Below are positions 12,124-22,512 of a stretch of 64,000 nucleotides of DNA, piece by piece (position 1 is the first letter of the stretch; every line of letters begins with the position of its first letter). The notes beneath the pieces were generated by a model. That model ran no database searches and had not been told where the DNA came from. It was given only the letters and a program-made list of their open reading frames with translations. The stretch covers positions 124,001-188,000 of the forward strand of contig CAMPDV010000279.1 in assembly GCA_946699065.1 (NCBI GenBank), in the 5' to 3' direction. A program made the translations under genes and the position numbers. This stretch comes from Loxodes magnus (lineage: Eukaryota; Ciliophora; Karyorelictea; Loxodida; Loxodidae).

Positions 12124-12514
12124 ATTTATTATAATTAAAGTGACTTAAAGTAAATAGTTTAAATCTATTTATTTTTAATATTCTAAGCAAAACCTTAAGA
12201 AAATAATAAGTTATTAATAATTAGATAGTATATCGTTTAAATCTATTATTCAGAAGCTTATCTAAATTAAGAATTTATGTATTACCTTAATCAAACATTT
12301 AGCTATTCTTTAATTTATTTGAATCCATATAGTATCAACTACTATCTATACTCATGCACTCTATCTTTTAGAACTTTAATGCAATCAAAATGCTACTATC
12401 ATAGCTTTTGTATACTAATAATAGTTATCTATTTATAAAGCTTTTACTTATAATAGGAAGGATATACTTTTAGTATAACTAGTAGCTTTTTAAAAGGATT
12501 TATTTGCTTCTTTA

Positions 12515-13380
12515 ATTATTTCTAAGGATAATAAAAAAATGGCAGAAGGTCTCAGGAAGGGTTTTTTTCCAGCTCCATAGAAAAAGGAAAAAAAACCAGA
12601 GACTTCTAATTCTTCTCCTACCACGTCTTCTTTAATAATATAATAATTTTCTTAGGCTCTTTAACCCCCAAATTTAGAAAAATAAAGATAATCTTAAATT
12701 GAATAAGAAATTAAATCAACAGAAACTGACTAAAGCAAGCGAGACTTTCTACTCCCATAGCCACGATCAAGCAACTACATGAAAAGTGGTAACTAAAAAA
12801 TAATGTAGAAATAGAAAAATGATGAATAGCTAATAATAGAATAACTTATGAAATCTATCCGTAACCTATAAGAAGAAGTTTAAATATTAAAGAAAGAAAA
12901 CCAAAAATTACTATAGAAAAGTTAAAACAATGAAGAAAGATTAATGAAACAGGAAATCGAAGTGAAACTTTTGGGAGAAAAAAGAATTTAACCTTAAACT
13001 TTAGCTGAAAATAAAATGGAACTAGAATACACAAAACCCTTAGAGATAACTCCTCCCAGAAGGATCGTCAAGCTGTGCTACCTGTGCAAATCAAAATTCC
13101 ACACATACAAGAGATGCAAGATATATTTGGATAAACAGAGAAGAAACAGTGAAGAGATTTGGAGAGAACTTTCAAGAATTTATGTAGACAAGGATGGAAG
13201 AATATTTAGAAGGAGGCTTTTTCAAGGGAGTGCCAGAACTCCAAAAAAACTGGGAGTCCCGAACTTTTATTTTAAACCTCAAGGAACGAACTCTGGAGGT
13301 ATGTATTGAAGGGGTTTAAAATCCCCGGAGATACGAACACTTTAATTTAGTATATTATTATTATTATTATTATTTCTAAG
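12515..13380 (+). mobile_element. Gag-only retroelement with target-site duplication (gag1 element, copy 1)
   Basis: The insert (about 12527-13368, 842 bp) lies between two copies of ATTATTTCTAAG, at 12515-12526 and ending at 13380. The same locus in unit 2 has a single copy with no insert (37733-37744). The element has a leader of about 12 bases, one ORF, a 3' part with a GGGG/CCCC stem and 8-base loop, then TATA followed by about six TTA repeats. This structure fits target-primed reverse transcription of a LINE- or SINE-like transcript, but the element carries no reverse transcriptase. Confidence 0.85.
12539..13309 (+). CDS. Gag/ORF1-like CCHC zinc-knuckle protein (gag1)
   Basis: A 256-residue protein from ATG 12539 to TGA 13307-13309, with many internal TAA/TAG as Gln. 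The N-terminus is Lys/Pro/Ser-rich; residues about 95-147 form a coiled coil. A CCHC zinc knuckle is at C180, C183, H188, C193 (CYLCKSKFHTYKRC), followed by a conserved basic module, IWRELSRIYVDKDGRIF. Such proteins bind the element RNA and form a ribonucleoprotein in LINE ORF1 and retroviral-type Gag families. It is the only gene of its element, and copy 3 (63055) appears the same. The in-frame Trp is TGG, so here TGA acts as stop. Confidence 0.82.
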
Positions 13381-13910
13381 CTTTTTCTACTAAGCTAGCT
13401 TTTTTAGTTTAGTCTTTTATTTAGAAGACTTATATATCATGTCGAAACTTATACCATATAAATGAATGAGAAAAGGAAAAGACAAGCCCATTTAAAGTTA
13501 ATAGATTTTAGAGAGAGGTTAGTTTATTTAGAAGACTGATATGTATGTTAGTTTAGTATTCTAACTAGAAGTAAAGGTTTTTAGGAATAACAAATGGCAA
13601 ATCTCATAATTTAAGATAAAATTATACTTGGAATGCTTGATGCTTATCTAATAATAACGATTGTATAAACTAGCATCCGACAGTAGCGTGTGATGTCTAA
13701 CTAGATAGTCATAGTAATAGAATAATTAATAAATAGAAGGTAATTTAGGTAGAAGTAAGCGTAGAATCTATTTTATTTATTTTTATTTCTTAAAAAATAA
13801 AAGGCACTATACAATCATTCTGAAAAGCAACTCTGCATAGTAATATCGAAACTTCGCATATTAGTTAGCTGCTCTTAGCATACCAAGCATCGTTCTACTT
13901 TTATTTTGTA
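13381..13910. other. Spacer, possible remnant coding sequence upstream of the LINE
   Basis: A + strand frame from an ATG at about 13466 yields protein-like runs (for example TDMYVSLVFQLEVKVF), possibly an upstream part of the LINE ORF, but no nuclease motif could be fixed. No RNA gene seen. Confidence 0.3.
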
Positions 13911-14200
13911 GCTTAGCGACTCTTTAGTTTGCCAATTCTTATTATCTAGAAAGAAATAGATCTTGCTTGCTTAGCGACTCTTTAGTTTGCCAATTCTTAT
14001 TATCTAGAAAGAAATAGATCTTGCTTGCTTAGCGACTCTTTAGTTTGCCAATTCTTATTATCTAGAAAGAAATAGATCTTGCTTGCTTAGCGACTCTTTA
14101 GTTTGCCAATTCTTATTATCTAGAAAGAAATAGATCTTGCTTGCTTAGCGACTCTTTAGTTTGCCAATTCTTATTATCTAGAAAGAAATAGATCTTCCTT
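13911..14200 (+). repeat. 58-bp minisatellite, five copies
   Basis: Five perfect or near-perfect tandem units beginning GCTTAGCGACTCTTTAG, at 13911, 13969, 14027, 14085 and 14143. The last unit ends TTCCTTGCTT instead of TTGCTTGCTT. The equivalent place in unit 2 (38275-38332) has a single unit. The length is not a multiple of three, so a coding repeat is unlikely. Confidence 0.95.
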
Positions 14201-14446
14201 GCTTCACTCTTGCTACCTCAGCGTTTATATTTTGCCTCATAGCCTTTATGTAAATTGAAGTATTTCTAATTAAGCATGAATCTTGCTGAAGGAAAGGGAG
14301 CTAAAAATTCGAATAATCTATTCTATCTGCCACTAATTTAGCTGAAGCTCCTGAAGGTAGGAATCTTTCTAAATATATTTTGGAAACGTTAGCTTCTTCT
14401 TTATTTCCTTCTACACAAAATCAGAAACTATTTCATTAAGAACTAG
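14201..14446 (+). other. Likely coding remnant just upstream of RT copy 2
   Basis: One + frame gives NLAEAPEGRNLSKYILETLA and continues to about 14440, then shifts by one base into the RT frame. It probably belongs to the same LINE ORF, and it is missing from unit 1, which starts inside it. Confidence 0.35.
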
Positions 14447-15358
14447 AGGTTTAACATCAAAATTAAAGAGCAATTAGGATTTTTGCCAAAAACAGTCTAA
14501 GTTAAAATAAAGAGAAAGTTTCTAGATATACCAGAATTTAAAACTTTAACACTTAAACTATTTATTGAAGCTATTGAAAGTTCTGTTAACTTTTTTATCT
14601 ATTAATTCATTTTAAGAAATGTCAATGGTATAAAAGCTCAAACTATTAGAATCTTAAAAAAGGTAATTAAAAACTAATTTAGGTTAAAAATAATAAAATT
14701 AATAAGCTTATTTAACTTAACTAAGGGTAAACCACTAATAATACATTTTAGTATTTAAATATAAACTAATAAGGAAATTAGGTAATATTTTCTTTAATTA
14801 TTATCAATAATATATTTATTTACTGTTATTACATTATATACAATAAAGTGGATGTAGGAATAAAAGGTGAACTTCAATAATATGGAGGATGATATTTGCT
14901 AACAATTCTTCACTCTTTTCTAAATAATATGTTAAGATTTGGAAGAATATTTTATAATTAAATACATAGGTGATAGTTTAATATTTAAAAAAGGAAATAA
15001 AGATGATTGTAAAAACTGAAGATCTATTTCTCTTATTAATACTATTCTTAAACTAAATGATAAAGCTTTAACAAAAAGACTATAAAATCTGATTTATTAG
15101 AGAAACTTGATTCACCCTTCATAAATGGAATCTATGAAAAACAGATAAAAAACCTTATAGATTTGAATAATATAGCAAATAATTGATAATGATCGGAAAC
15201 GTGATAAAGGTAAGACTAAATTGAATAGCAACACTGATAGATGTTGAAAAAATGTTTGATTCAATAGAAAGAAGAATTTTGTTTGATTAACTTAAGAGAG
15301 TTAAACTACCACTTGGAATAGTTCTACCTAAGAATATTTATTAATAATATTAATATTT
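14447..15358 (+). pseudogene. LINE-type reverse transcriptase remnant, copy 2
   Basis: Collinear with copy 1 (offset 13503) and nearly identical. The ATG of copy 1 is AGG here, consistent with the frame entering from upstream. It has the NWRSISL finger motif with Trp as TGA, the one-base frameshift near 15195, then motif A (IDVEKMFDSIE). It is truncated before the catalytic YxDD region and is non-functional. Confidence 0.75.
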
Positions 15359-15432
15359 AATATATTTCTAGCCATCATTTTTACTTTTATCCATATTTAG
15401 TTATCTTTATTACCTACTAACTTAAAAGCTTT

Positions 15433-15698
15433 CAAAGGACTGGAAACTCATTTCCAGCTAAACGACCAAGATCATTCTCTTGATTTTCATAATGCGTGTA
15501 TCCTTTTGCTTAATACAATAAGCTTTAGCCAGGGAGTTTCAAAGCAATATACGACAGGCTCAAGTCGCTAGCAAGAATGGATAACTAATTTTGTTTCCTT
15601 GCTGAAATTGACTCTAACCAGATATATTCTCAGCGACAGGATAGAAACTTGACCTTGACTATAAATCTAGAAGGTTTTATCAAACAATTAACCTCAAC
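15433..15698. repeat. GC-richer short interspersed repeat, copy 2
   Basis: Same element and position as in unit 1. The starting hairpin keeps its 7-bp stem, but the loop is CTCA instead of GGAG. Confidence 0.5.
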
Positions 15699-15955
15699 TC
15701 CTGTCATATTTTTAATTATAATTTTTATGCTAAAAGATATTCTTTTGTAGATCTAATTTTTATATTAAAGATTAATTATTCGTAAATAAGCAGGGAATTA
15801 ATATATTTCTTTAATTTGCTTATTTTACAAAAATTATCATTTTTATCTTAATTTTCATAGATAAGCTAATTTTATAAAAACTAGTAAAAAGGAAATTTAA
15901 CAATTAAAAAGAATTAAAAATATTAGAATTTAGAAAATTATTTATATTATTATAA

Positions 15956-16210
15956 ATGAGGAAAGGAACTTGCGATACGCTCAGAAAAGACTAATAGATA
16001 GCTTAACTATCTAAAGATAAATTAAAGAGTTAGAAAAGTAATAGATAGAGAATAGAATTCTACTGTTTTAAAAAGACCTAGAGAAGGAGATTAACTCTAA
16101 TTATTCAGATCAGGATATAATGAATCTATTGGAAGAAGAATTAGAATAAATGGAAGAAAATGAGCAGATTCTGGTCAGATAAGATAATTTCCAAGAATAC
16201 TCTTATTTTT
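15956..16210 (+). pseudogene. Small coiled-coil ORF, broken copy 2
   Basis: Starts like the ORF at 2453, but extra T residues in GAATTCTACTGTTTTAAA shift the frame before the acidic helix. It supports the idea that the ORF is under little constraint. Confidence 0.4.
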
Positions 16211-17456
16211 GATTTTCTCTTAATTTGTGGTCAACCTATTAATGGTGAAACCACTTAAATTAATTAATTCATTCATGGCTAATTTTTTAAAATATATATA
16301 AACAATTTTATTATTTTTATATGTTTATATAATAAATAAATTTTTTCAAAGTTATTCAGTTCTAAAAATCTTCGGTAGTATAAAACTCTGAGCAAAAATA
16401 AAAATAAAATTTATCATTTTATATGTTTCATTTCTATTCATAATTTAATATTTTTTCTTAATATTAACTCATTTACTTTTTATTTTATAAAGTCTCATGA
16501 ACATTACTCTCACAAAAAATCATAAAATTCTAATTTTTAATTTTTAAATAAAATTTTTTCAATTTTTTCTTAACTAAAGAAAGATTATAATTAAAAAAAT
16601 GTAATCTTTTTTTTAATTTCCTCTAATTTTTTAAAATTTCTATTTCTAAATGTTTCCTTTTTAAAATAATTTTTTTAATTTTTACTTTTTGACTTTTTTT
16701 AATTTATTTAATTTCAATCTTTTTTATTCATTCGGAAGCGAAATAATTTAATCAGTCCTCAAACTCCCCTCTAGTCTAAAACACTAAACAAAAAAAAATG
16801 CCTCAAAATTTTTTAACTGTATTATGGATATATTAAACTTATTCTGTTTAATTAATTACTATTAATATAATTATTATTTATTTAATATCTAAATATTTAA
16901 CTAAAATTTATTAGTTATTATTTATTTAACTATTATTTATTTAGATTCTGAAAATATTATAACATTTTTAAACTAAAATAAAGAAAATCTATAAATATTC
17001 ACATATTATTTAAAATAATTTTATATTAGAAATTTGTTCCTTTATCTCTCTTTAAGTAAAATAGTAATTATGAATTAATATATTTCAAATTTTCTCTTAA
17101 AGTTGAATAAATAATACTAAATTATTTTTGCAATATTTAATGTAAAAATTTTTAATTCAAACTAAAGAATCTCTCTTCTTTCCCAAAAACTATTTTTGTT
17201 TAAATTTTTTAGAAAAAGACAAATTTTTGTAGATTTACAATTTTTAAAACTCTTTAAAACTTTTTAAACTAAGTTCAATATTACTATTACTTAAACCAAG
17301 CAAAGCTTTTACAAAATTAAATTTAATATTAATCCTTTTATAATTTTTAATATTTCTTTACTTTATAAAAATTTTAATTTATTTAATTATATAAAATTAA
17401 AAGCATTAATTTGTCATAAAATTTAATTAGATATTATTAAGACTCATAATTAGCCT
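16211..17456. other. AT-rich spacer
   Basis: Equivalent to 2708-3976. It lacks about 140 bp at its right end, so the WD40 C-terminal tail seen in unit 1 is deleted here. No gene recognised. Confidence 0.6.
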
Positions 17457-18655
17457 ACTTTATTATTTAGATATATTATTAATAATATTTACCCATTTTT
17501 ATTACTAGTCATTTAAACGATAGTTTTAACTTAATATTCTCTATATTTTCTATCTTGTTATAAAATATTAAATACTTGAAAATGTAAACCATAGATGATC
17601 ATTAACTGATACTAGCCATTTATTGTTCCTTGAAATATTCAAACTACCTACGCAATAAGTATAATTTATAAGAGTACATACACATAATTAGTTGCAGTAT
17701 TTCATATCTTAACGGTCTTGTCACTTGAATCCGATATAATATGCTTATTATTTCATGTTATTTCGACTACTAATATAGCACCTGAATGGCCAGATAAAGT
17801 TTGAATAAATTGACTATTAGAGAAGTTCTATATCTTAATGTCTTGTCATGACTTCCCTATACAATACATTTATAATCACTCGATATCGCTACAGATCTTA
17901 CATATCTTTTATGTCCATACAAAGTACTCTTAAACTAACCAGTTGTAAATCCCAAATCTTATTTGCTTTATCATCATTTTCGTATACAATTCATTTCTAG
18001 CCACTTGAAATAGCTACAGATCATACATAACTTGTATGTCCCTACAAATTACTCTTTAACTAAGTAATTGTAAAGTAACGTATATTTATCGTATTATCAG
18101 GAGATGCAGAATCTGATATGATTCATTTCTGGTCACTTGATATCGCTACAAAGTTTACGGATGACGAGTGGCCTTGAAGCAATATGGATGTTCAGTTATG
18201 ATTGAGATGAGGTTGGAATTATTAAAGTTTCAGTTTTGAACTTTGTGTTTCTTAAGTTACAAAATTGCAATTTATTGTTAGTAAAATTGATATTGGTGAA
18301 AGTATTCTGTCGGATAATTCTGCATTAGTTAGATTTAAATTATTTAGATTAACTTAGTTGAATTTGAAGTTCTTGAAATTTAAGAGAGTAATTGCATTAG
18401 CTTAAGCTTACTATAAGTCTTAAGATTATCTTGATAATTCTATCATTTGTACTAAATTTTACTAGAGTACTTAGTTTTTATTTCATTCAACTACAACTAC
18501 GACAAAATATCATTATTTGCTTTAAAACTGGACTTATTCAAAGAATTCTTAATCAAGATTTATAGGTCTATATTCTCTTACTTAAATTGATTCAAGAATT
18601 AACGGAACTGATCAAAGTCATGCTATTAAAATTTAATATTTTATAATTTGAGATA
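17457..18655 (-). pseudogene. WD40 gene fragment, 5' part cut off by gag2 (unit 2)
   Basis: It carries the WD40 repeats and part of the helical region, and shares the frame breaks of the unit 1 gene. The similarity stops at GAGATA (about 18655), where the gag2 leader begins, so the N-terminal third is absent here; the C-terminal tail is also missing through the 140-bp deletion. About 867 bp of it (17789-18655) recurs directly at 29650, flanking the kinase block. Confidence 0.6.
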
Positions 18656-18664
18656 TAAAAAAAG

Positions 18665-19423
18665 ATGGAGAGTTAGAACAAAGGTTTTCTTATCGAAAAG
18701 ATTACTCGTAATACTACTGATCAATCTTTCTAAAATTAACAAACACCAACTAAGATTTAAAAGAAAAAATATTGCTAAATATCAGAAGAAAAATAACTAC
18801 CTGCAAAAATTCCTAAAAAGAGGCAACTAATGAATTTAGACAAGGAATAACTCGTGGAGATTATTTTCGACTACACTGATAAAGTCGAGAATCTCGAACA
18901 TTATGTTATCAGTTTATAACAAGATTTATAAGATAATGTGGACAATGAGAAGCCCCACACTGAATTTGTTACAAAATAGGATATTAATAACAGATATCAA
19001 GAAATAGAATGCGATATTGTTAGACTAGATGAATAAATGGGAATAGACTTTTAAAAATATGAAAATGCCTTTTAGCAAGCCAAAGAAATTAAGCAAAGGT
19101 TAGAGAAATTAGAGAGCTAATAGCCATAAAAAAATCAAGATTCAATGATAATAGAAGAACAACCCATGACTTAAGAAAAATACTTCAAAAAAAGTGCTAC
19201 ATATGTGGCAGTAAATCATCTTTGAAGAAGATACTCTCGAAATAAGGAAATTAGAAAAAAGATTTGAAATGAATTGACCATGTTTTATCCTTCCTCGGAT
19301 GGTTAATTATGACGTAAGAAGATAACTCCAAGACTGTTCGGAAAGCTCGAAAGTGAACTTGGGTGGAGACACCGGGGAGTCCGAGACCCTGTAAAAGGTA
19401 ATACAGGGGTTATGGATATTTAA
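18665..19423 (+). pseudogene. Gag-like protein with destroyed zinc knuckle (gag2, copy 1)
   Basis: One frame from ATG 18665 to TAA 19421-19423 gives 252 residues. It has a Lys/Gln-rich N-terminus, a central coiled coil, and a C-terminal module KKIWNELTMFYPSSDGQLW that aligns with the IWREL...DGRIF module of gag1. In the zinc-knuckle place the current frame reads ATYVAVNHLWRRYS, while the neighbouring frame reads CYICGSK: small compensating deletions removed the knuckle but restored the frame. Trp codons in the module are TGA. It joins directly onto the truncated WD40 gene. The tail is a run of ATTTA repeats. Confidence 0.6.
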
Positions 19424-20234
19424 GGGAACACTCCATTAACCTTAAAATTTGTAATTTAATTTAATTTAATTTAATTAATTCATTTAACTTTAGGTCTTTT
19501 TCTCAACTTAGACATCAAAGATTAAGTTCAATATTTATGTTTTAGGTCATAGATGTAAATTTATTTTCTATCATATGCATGTATCTTATCTTAACGTATA
19601 ATTGGATTCTAGTTAATAGCTTATCCTTGATAAATCTATGTATGATTTTATTCTTCTGAAAGAATTTAGAATTCTAGCTTATCTATTTTCCACTTCAGCT
19701 AGTAAACCCCATCTAGATATTCACCAAGCATAAATATTCTTTCGTCTCAAAGTCTTTTGCCAAACTTATCGAAGAGCAACTAGGTAGTTATTCAGATATT
19801 GTTAATCAGAAATTTTAATCTAAGTCATAAAACTGCCATGAAATAGAAGCATATTTGGTTTGCTTTTCCCCTAGTACTAAAATAAATAAAATAGTTTAAA
19901 TTTAATAAAGAAGTAGCTAATGATAAGTATATTGTAGAATATTGTATTATTTAGTCTTATTAATATAAAGCTAGTTTGATTGTAAATATCCTAATAAAGT
20001 ATTTATTAGTTCTACTAGTAAATTAACTATATTATTATATACCTTTAAATATATTAAACCTTACTATTGTTCTTTACTTTTTCTTATCTTTTGGACTATT
20101 AAAATTTAAATATTTATAACATTTAGCATATTATGTACTTTCATTCTATAAAAAGACATTTAGAGCAATCTTTTATATAATCATTAAACTAGAGAGTAAT
20201 ACTATTAGATAGTTCTGCTTATTTTTATTAAGAA
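19424..20234. other. Spacer after gag2
   Basis: Starts with the ATTTA repeats of gag2 (four in this copy, fewer in the other), then AT-rich sequence with no recognised gene. The minus strand continues from gag5 into unassignable sequence. Confidence 0.45.
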
Positions 20235-20331
20235 GACCGTTAAGTTGAAGAAGACGTGGTGAGAATATAGCTTCTGGTTTTCTTTCCTGTTCTGAGGAGG
20301 TGGTAAAAAAACTGCCCTTGAAGCCAGCCAT
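20235..20331 (-). pseudogene. Gag-like 5' fragment (gag5, copy 1)
   Basis: ATG at 20331 starts MAGFKGSFF...ERKPE...FSPRLL, matching the first 30 residues and the DNA of gag1 (ATGGCAGAAGG...AAACCAGAG...CCACGTCTTCTT). Similarity ends after about 95 bp. A 5' fragment is unusual for LINE-type insertion, which normally loses the 5' side, so recombination or decay is likely. Confidence 0.5.
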
Positions 20332-20336
20332 TTTAT

Positions 20337-20700
20337 ATTATTTCAATATTAATATTAAAATTATAAATTATTCTCTTATTTTTTGTTGTCATTATATTCA
20401 TCCAATGAGTAATGTTAGCTTCTCCAAATAGAGAATCTACTTATTAAAAATTATTCTCGAATCTTGAATCAAGTGTTCCAGTCTTCTTGAATAAGATTCA
20501 AATAATAATTTGCAGATAAGTAATTACCAAGCCTGTCAGTCAAACTTTCATACTTCTAGAACCCTCAGGCAAGTTAGGCTTGTCTCTTTCGAGCTTGTCC
20601 ACCCTTTCCTGTGGTTGCTTCTAGTGCGATATTACTGGAAGTGCAGTATACACTGCATTAGATAACCTACTAGTTCTCCTGATCTCAGACTACGTCATAT
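20337..20700 (-). repeat. About 360-bp GC-richer repeat, left member of inverted pair (copy 1)
   Basis: Its reverse complement matches 27000-27370 at roughly three quarters of positions by eye, including the near-palindrome TGCAGTGTATACTGCA and a CCACC...GGGTGG stem. It abuts the start of gag5. It could be a SINE, a solo terminal repeat, or a structured RNA gene; no known ncRNA was matched. Confidence 0.6.
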
Positions 20701-22447
20701 TTTTATGTTTATATATAATGAAAACTTGAACTTATAATTAGCTTCATTTATTTCTCTTCATCAATTACTAAGCTATGGAAATTCTTTATTCTCAAGTTTA
20801 ATTCTAAAATTAACTAGCATTTTGATATTATTTATATAATGAGAATATTATTCTATCCCTTTAAATAAGACTCTTTACTATCAACCCTTTAAGCTGCAAA
20901 TATCAATTTAATACCTAAATTTTAATAATTTCAGATATTAATTTAGTGGAAAAAACTGTATTAAGATAAAATATGATTGAAAAGCTAAAAATTTAAAATG
21001 TAGATCTATATCTTAAAAATTAAAAGCTTGCTTCTCAAAGCTAATGCTAGCACTGTTTTAGTAATGATTAATTTTCTTTAACTTTAAATTCTAACTTAAA
21101 TATTTCAGCATCTAAAAATATAGCTAAATAAACTATTTAGCTGAAATTAGATTTAGATTTGCTAGATAAGGCTAGATAAATTTAAATTTTTAGATATATT
21201 AATACACTATGAAAGAAATTCAAATGATGTAGCTATTTTAAGTTTATTTTATTTTAATTTAGCAATTAAAATTAATCTTAGGAACTATCCTGTTTTCTAA
21301 CTCATTCTGGCTCTTCTGATATTTTTAGTTAATAATAGCATTATTGACTTAGAGTTATTAGCGAAACAAATTTATTTGAAAGATTGTAGTGTAAATCACA
21401 TTCTAAAAATATAAGCATTTATAGCAAGTAGTTAAACTTTTCATAAAGCTATTCAACTATTCAGATATACAAATTAGATTATTTAGTACTGATTCTTTTC
21501 ATATTTTAAGCTTTACAATGAACTTAAGATCAAATATTTGCTATAAATATTTAGAATTTAGTAAAAAATAGTTTTAATGATATATCTAGCTTTACAGTGT
21601 TATCATTTATAATTATTCTTCTTCATATTTTAATTTTTATAAATAAGTTAAAGCTAAAAAGAGTTAATCATTTAGAAAATTGGCCTTTATGTCCAGTAAT
21701 CTTTAAAATTCTTCTCTTAAGTTAAAGGAAAGTTTAGGATAGAATAATCAGTTAGAATTTTTTATAATTTGGACTTTACAGCTAAGTCATTTTCTACTTA
21801 TAGTTATTTTTAAAATTGCTAAACTTACTTTTATTATATTTTTCTATCAATTAAACCAGTTTAAATAAACCATATTTAAGGCTTTTGATTATGTTTCTTT
21901 TTTATCTTTAAATATATTTTTTACTTCACCAACCTCTTTTATAATGATGTTTATTTTAGCATATATAGTAACATAATTTCCTTCTTATGCTTTACTATTA
22001 TTTATTTGTTTCTACATAATAGGTATACTTTCCTGTTATCCATTGATTCTTTAAACAATTTCTTGATACAGTATTATTTTTCTTTGAGTGCTTTTATTTT
22101 ATATGTAATTAAACAAACTAAAATATAAAAAATTTGAGGGAATTAATTAAATTATTTGTCAATCTACTCCAGTTTATATTCCATTTACAATTTTATCTAT
22201 TTGTTGCATCTTCTATAGATGGAATTAAAAGCTTAATTCTTTCTAGTATCTATTCTAATTTTTAATTTTAATCTTTGTTATTTTAATTGATATTGTATAT
22301 TTGATATCCTTTACTGAACTGGTTATGTAAAGGATTTCTGAGATTATTGTCCTTTATCTTATAAAGGTGATTATTCGATTAAATTATACTGCTATTATTA
22401 TTTTTTAGGTATTAAATAAGAGAGGTATATTATTTTTTAGGTGCCAT
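20701..22447 (-). pseudogene. Decayed gag-like reading frame (gag7, copy 1) and downstream unassigned sequence
   Basis: ATG 22447 starts MAPKKQYTSLIQYLKN, whose DNA matches the start of gag6 (MAPKKQQTSLTLPNN), and a coiled-coil-like LEQILERIKLLIPSIEDA follows. After that the frame must be changed. A minus frame from about 22212 downward contains credible pieces (FNLREEFQRLLDIKANFLND), but no domain was identified and no zinc knuckle found. With no dedicated stops, frame openness proves nothing here. Confidence 0.35.
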
Positions 22448-22512
22448 TTTTCTAAATTAATAATATTATAATTATAATAATTTATTAACGTGGCGTCATC
22501 TTATTTAGTTTA

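Larger units (their letters stand above)
896..14398 (+). repeat. Tandem segmental repeat, unit 1 (short form)
   Basis: This is the first copy of the long direct repeat. It runs LINE remnant, WD40 gene, AT-rich spacer, satellite, RING-UBL gene, gag1 element, 58-bp repeats. It lacks the roughly 11-kb kinase block found in units 2 and 3, so it is 13.5 kb rather than 24.1 kb. Aligned parts are nearly identical to the other units, with scattered substitutions and small indels. Boundaries are placed at the common TTTATTTCC start of the LINE segment and are partly arbitrary. Confidence 0.85.

Noticed and set aside
20337-20700. A known structural RNA (5S, SRP, U snRNA) in the GC-rich repeats
   Set aside because: No Sm site, SRP S-domain or 5S box pattern could be matched; left as an unassigned repeat.
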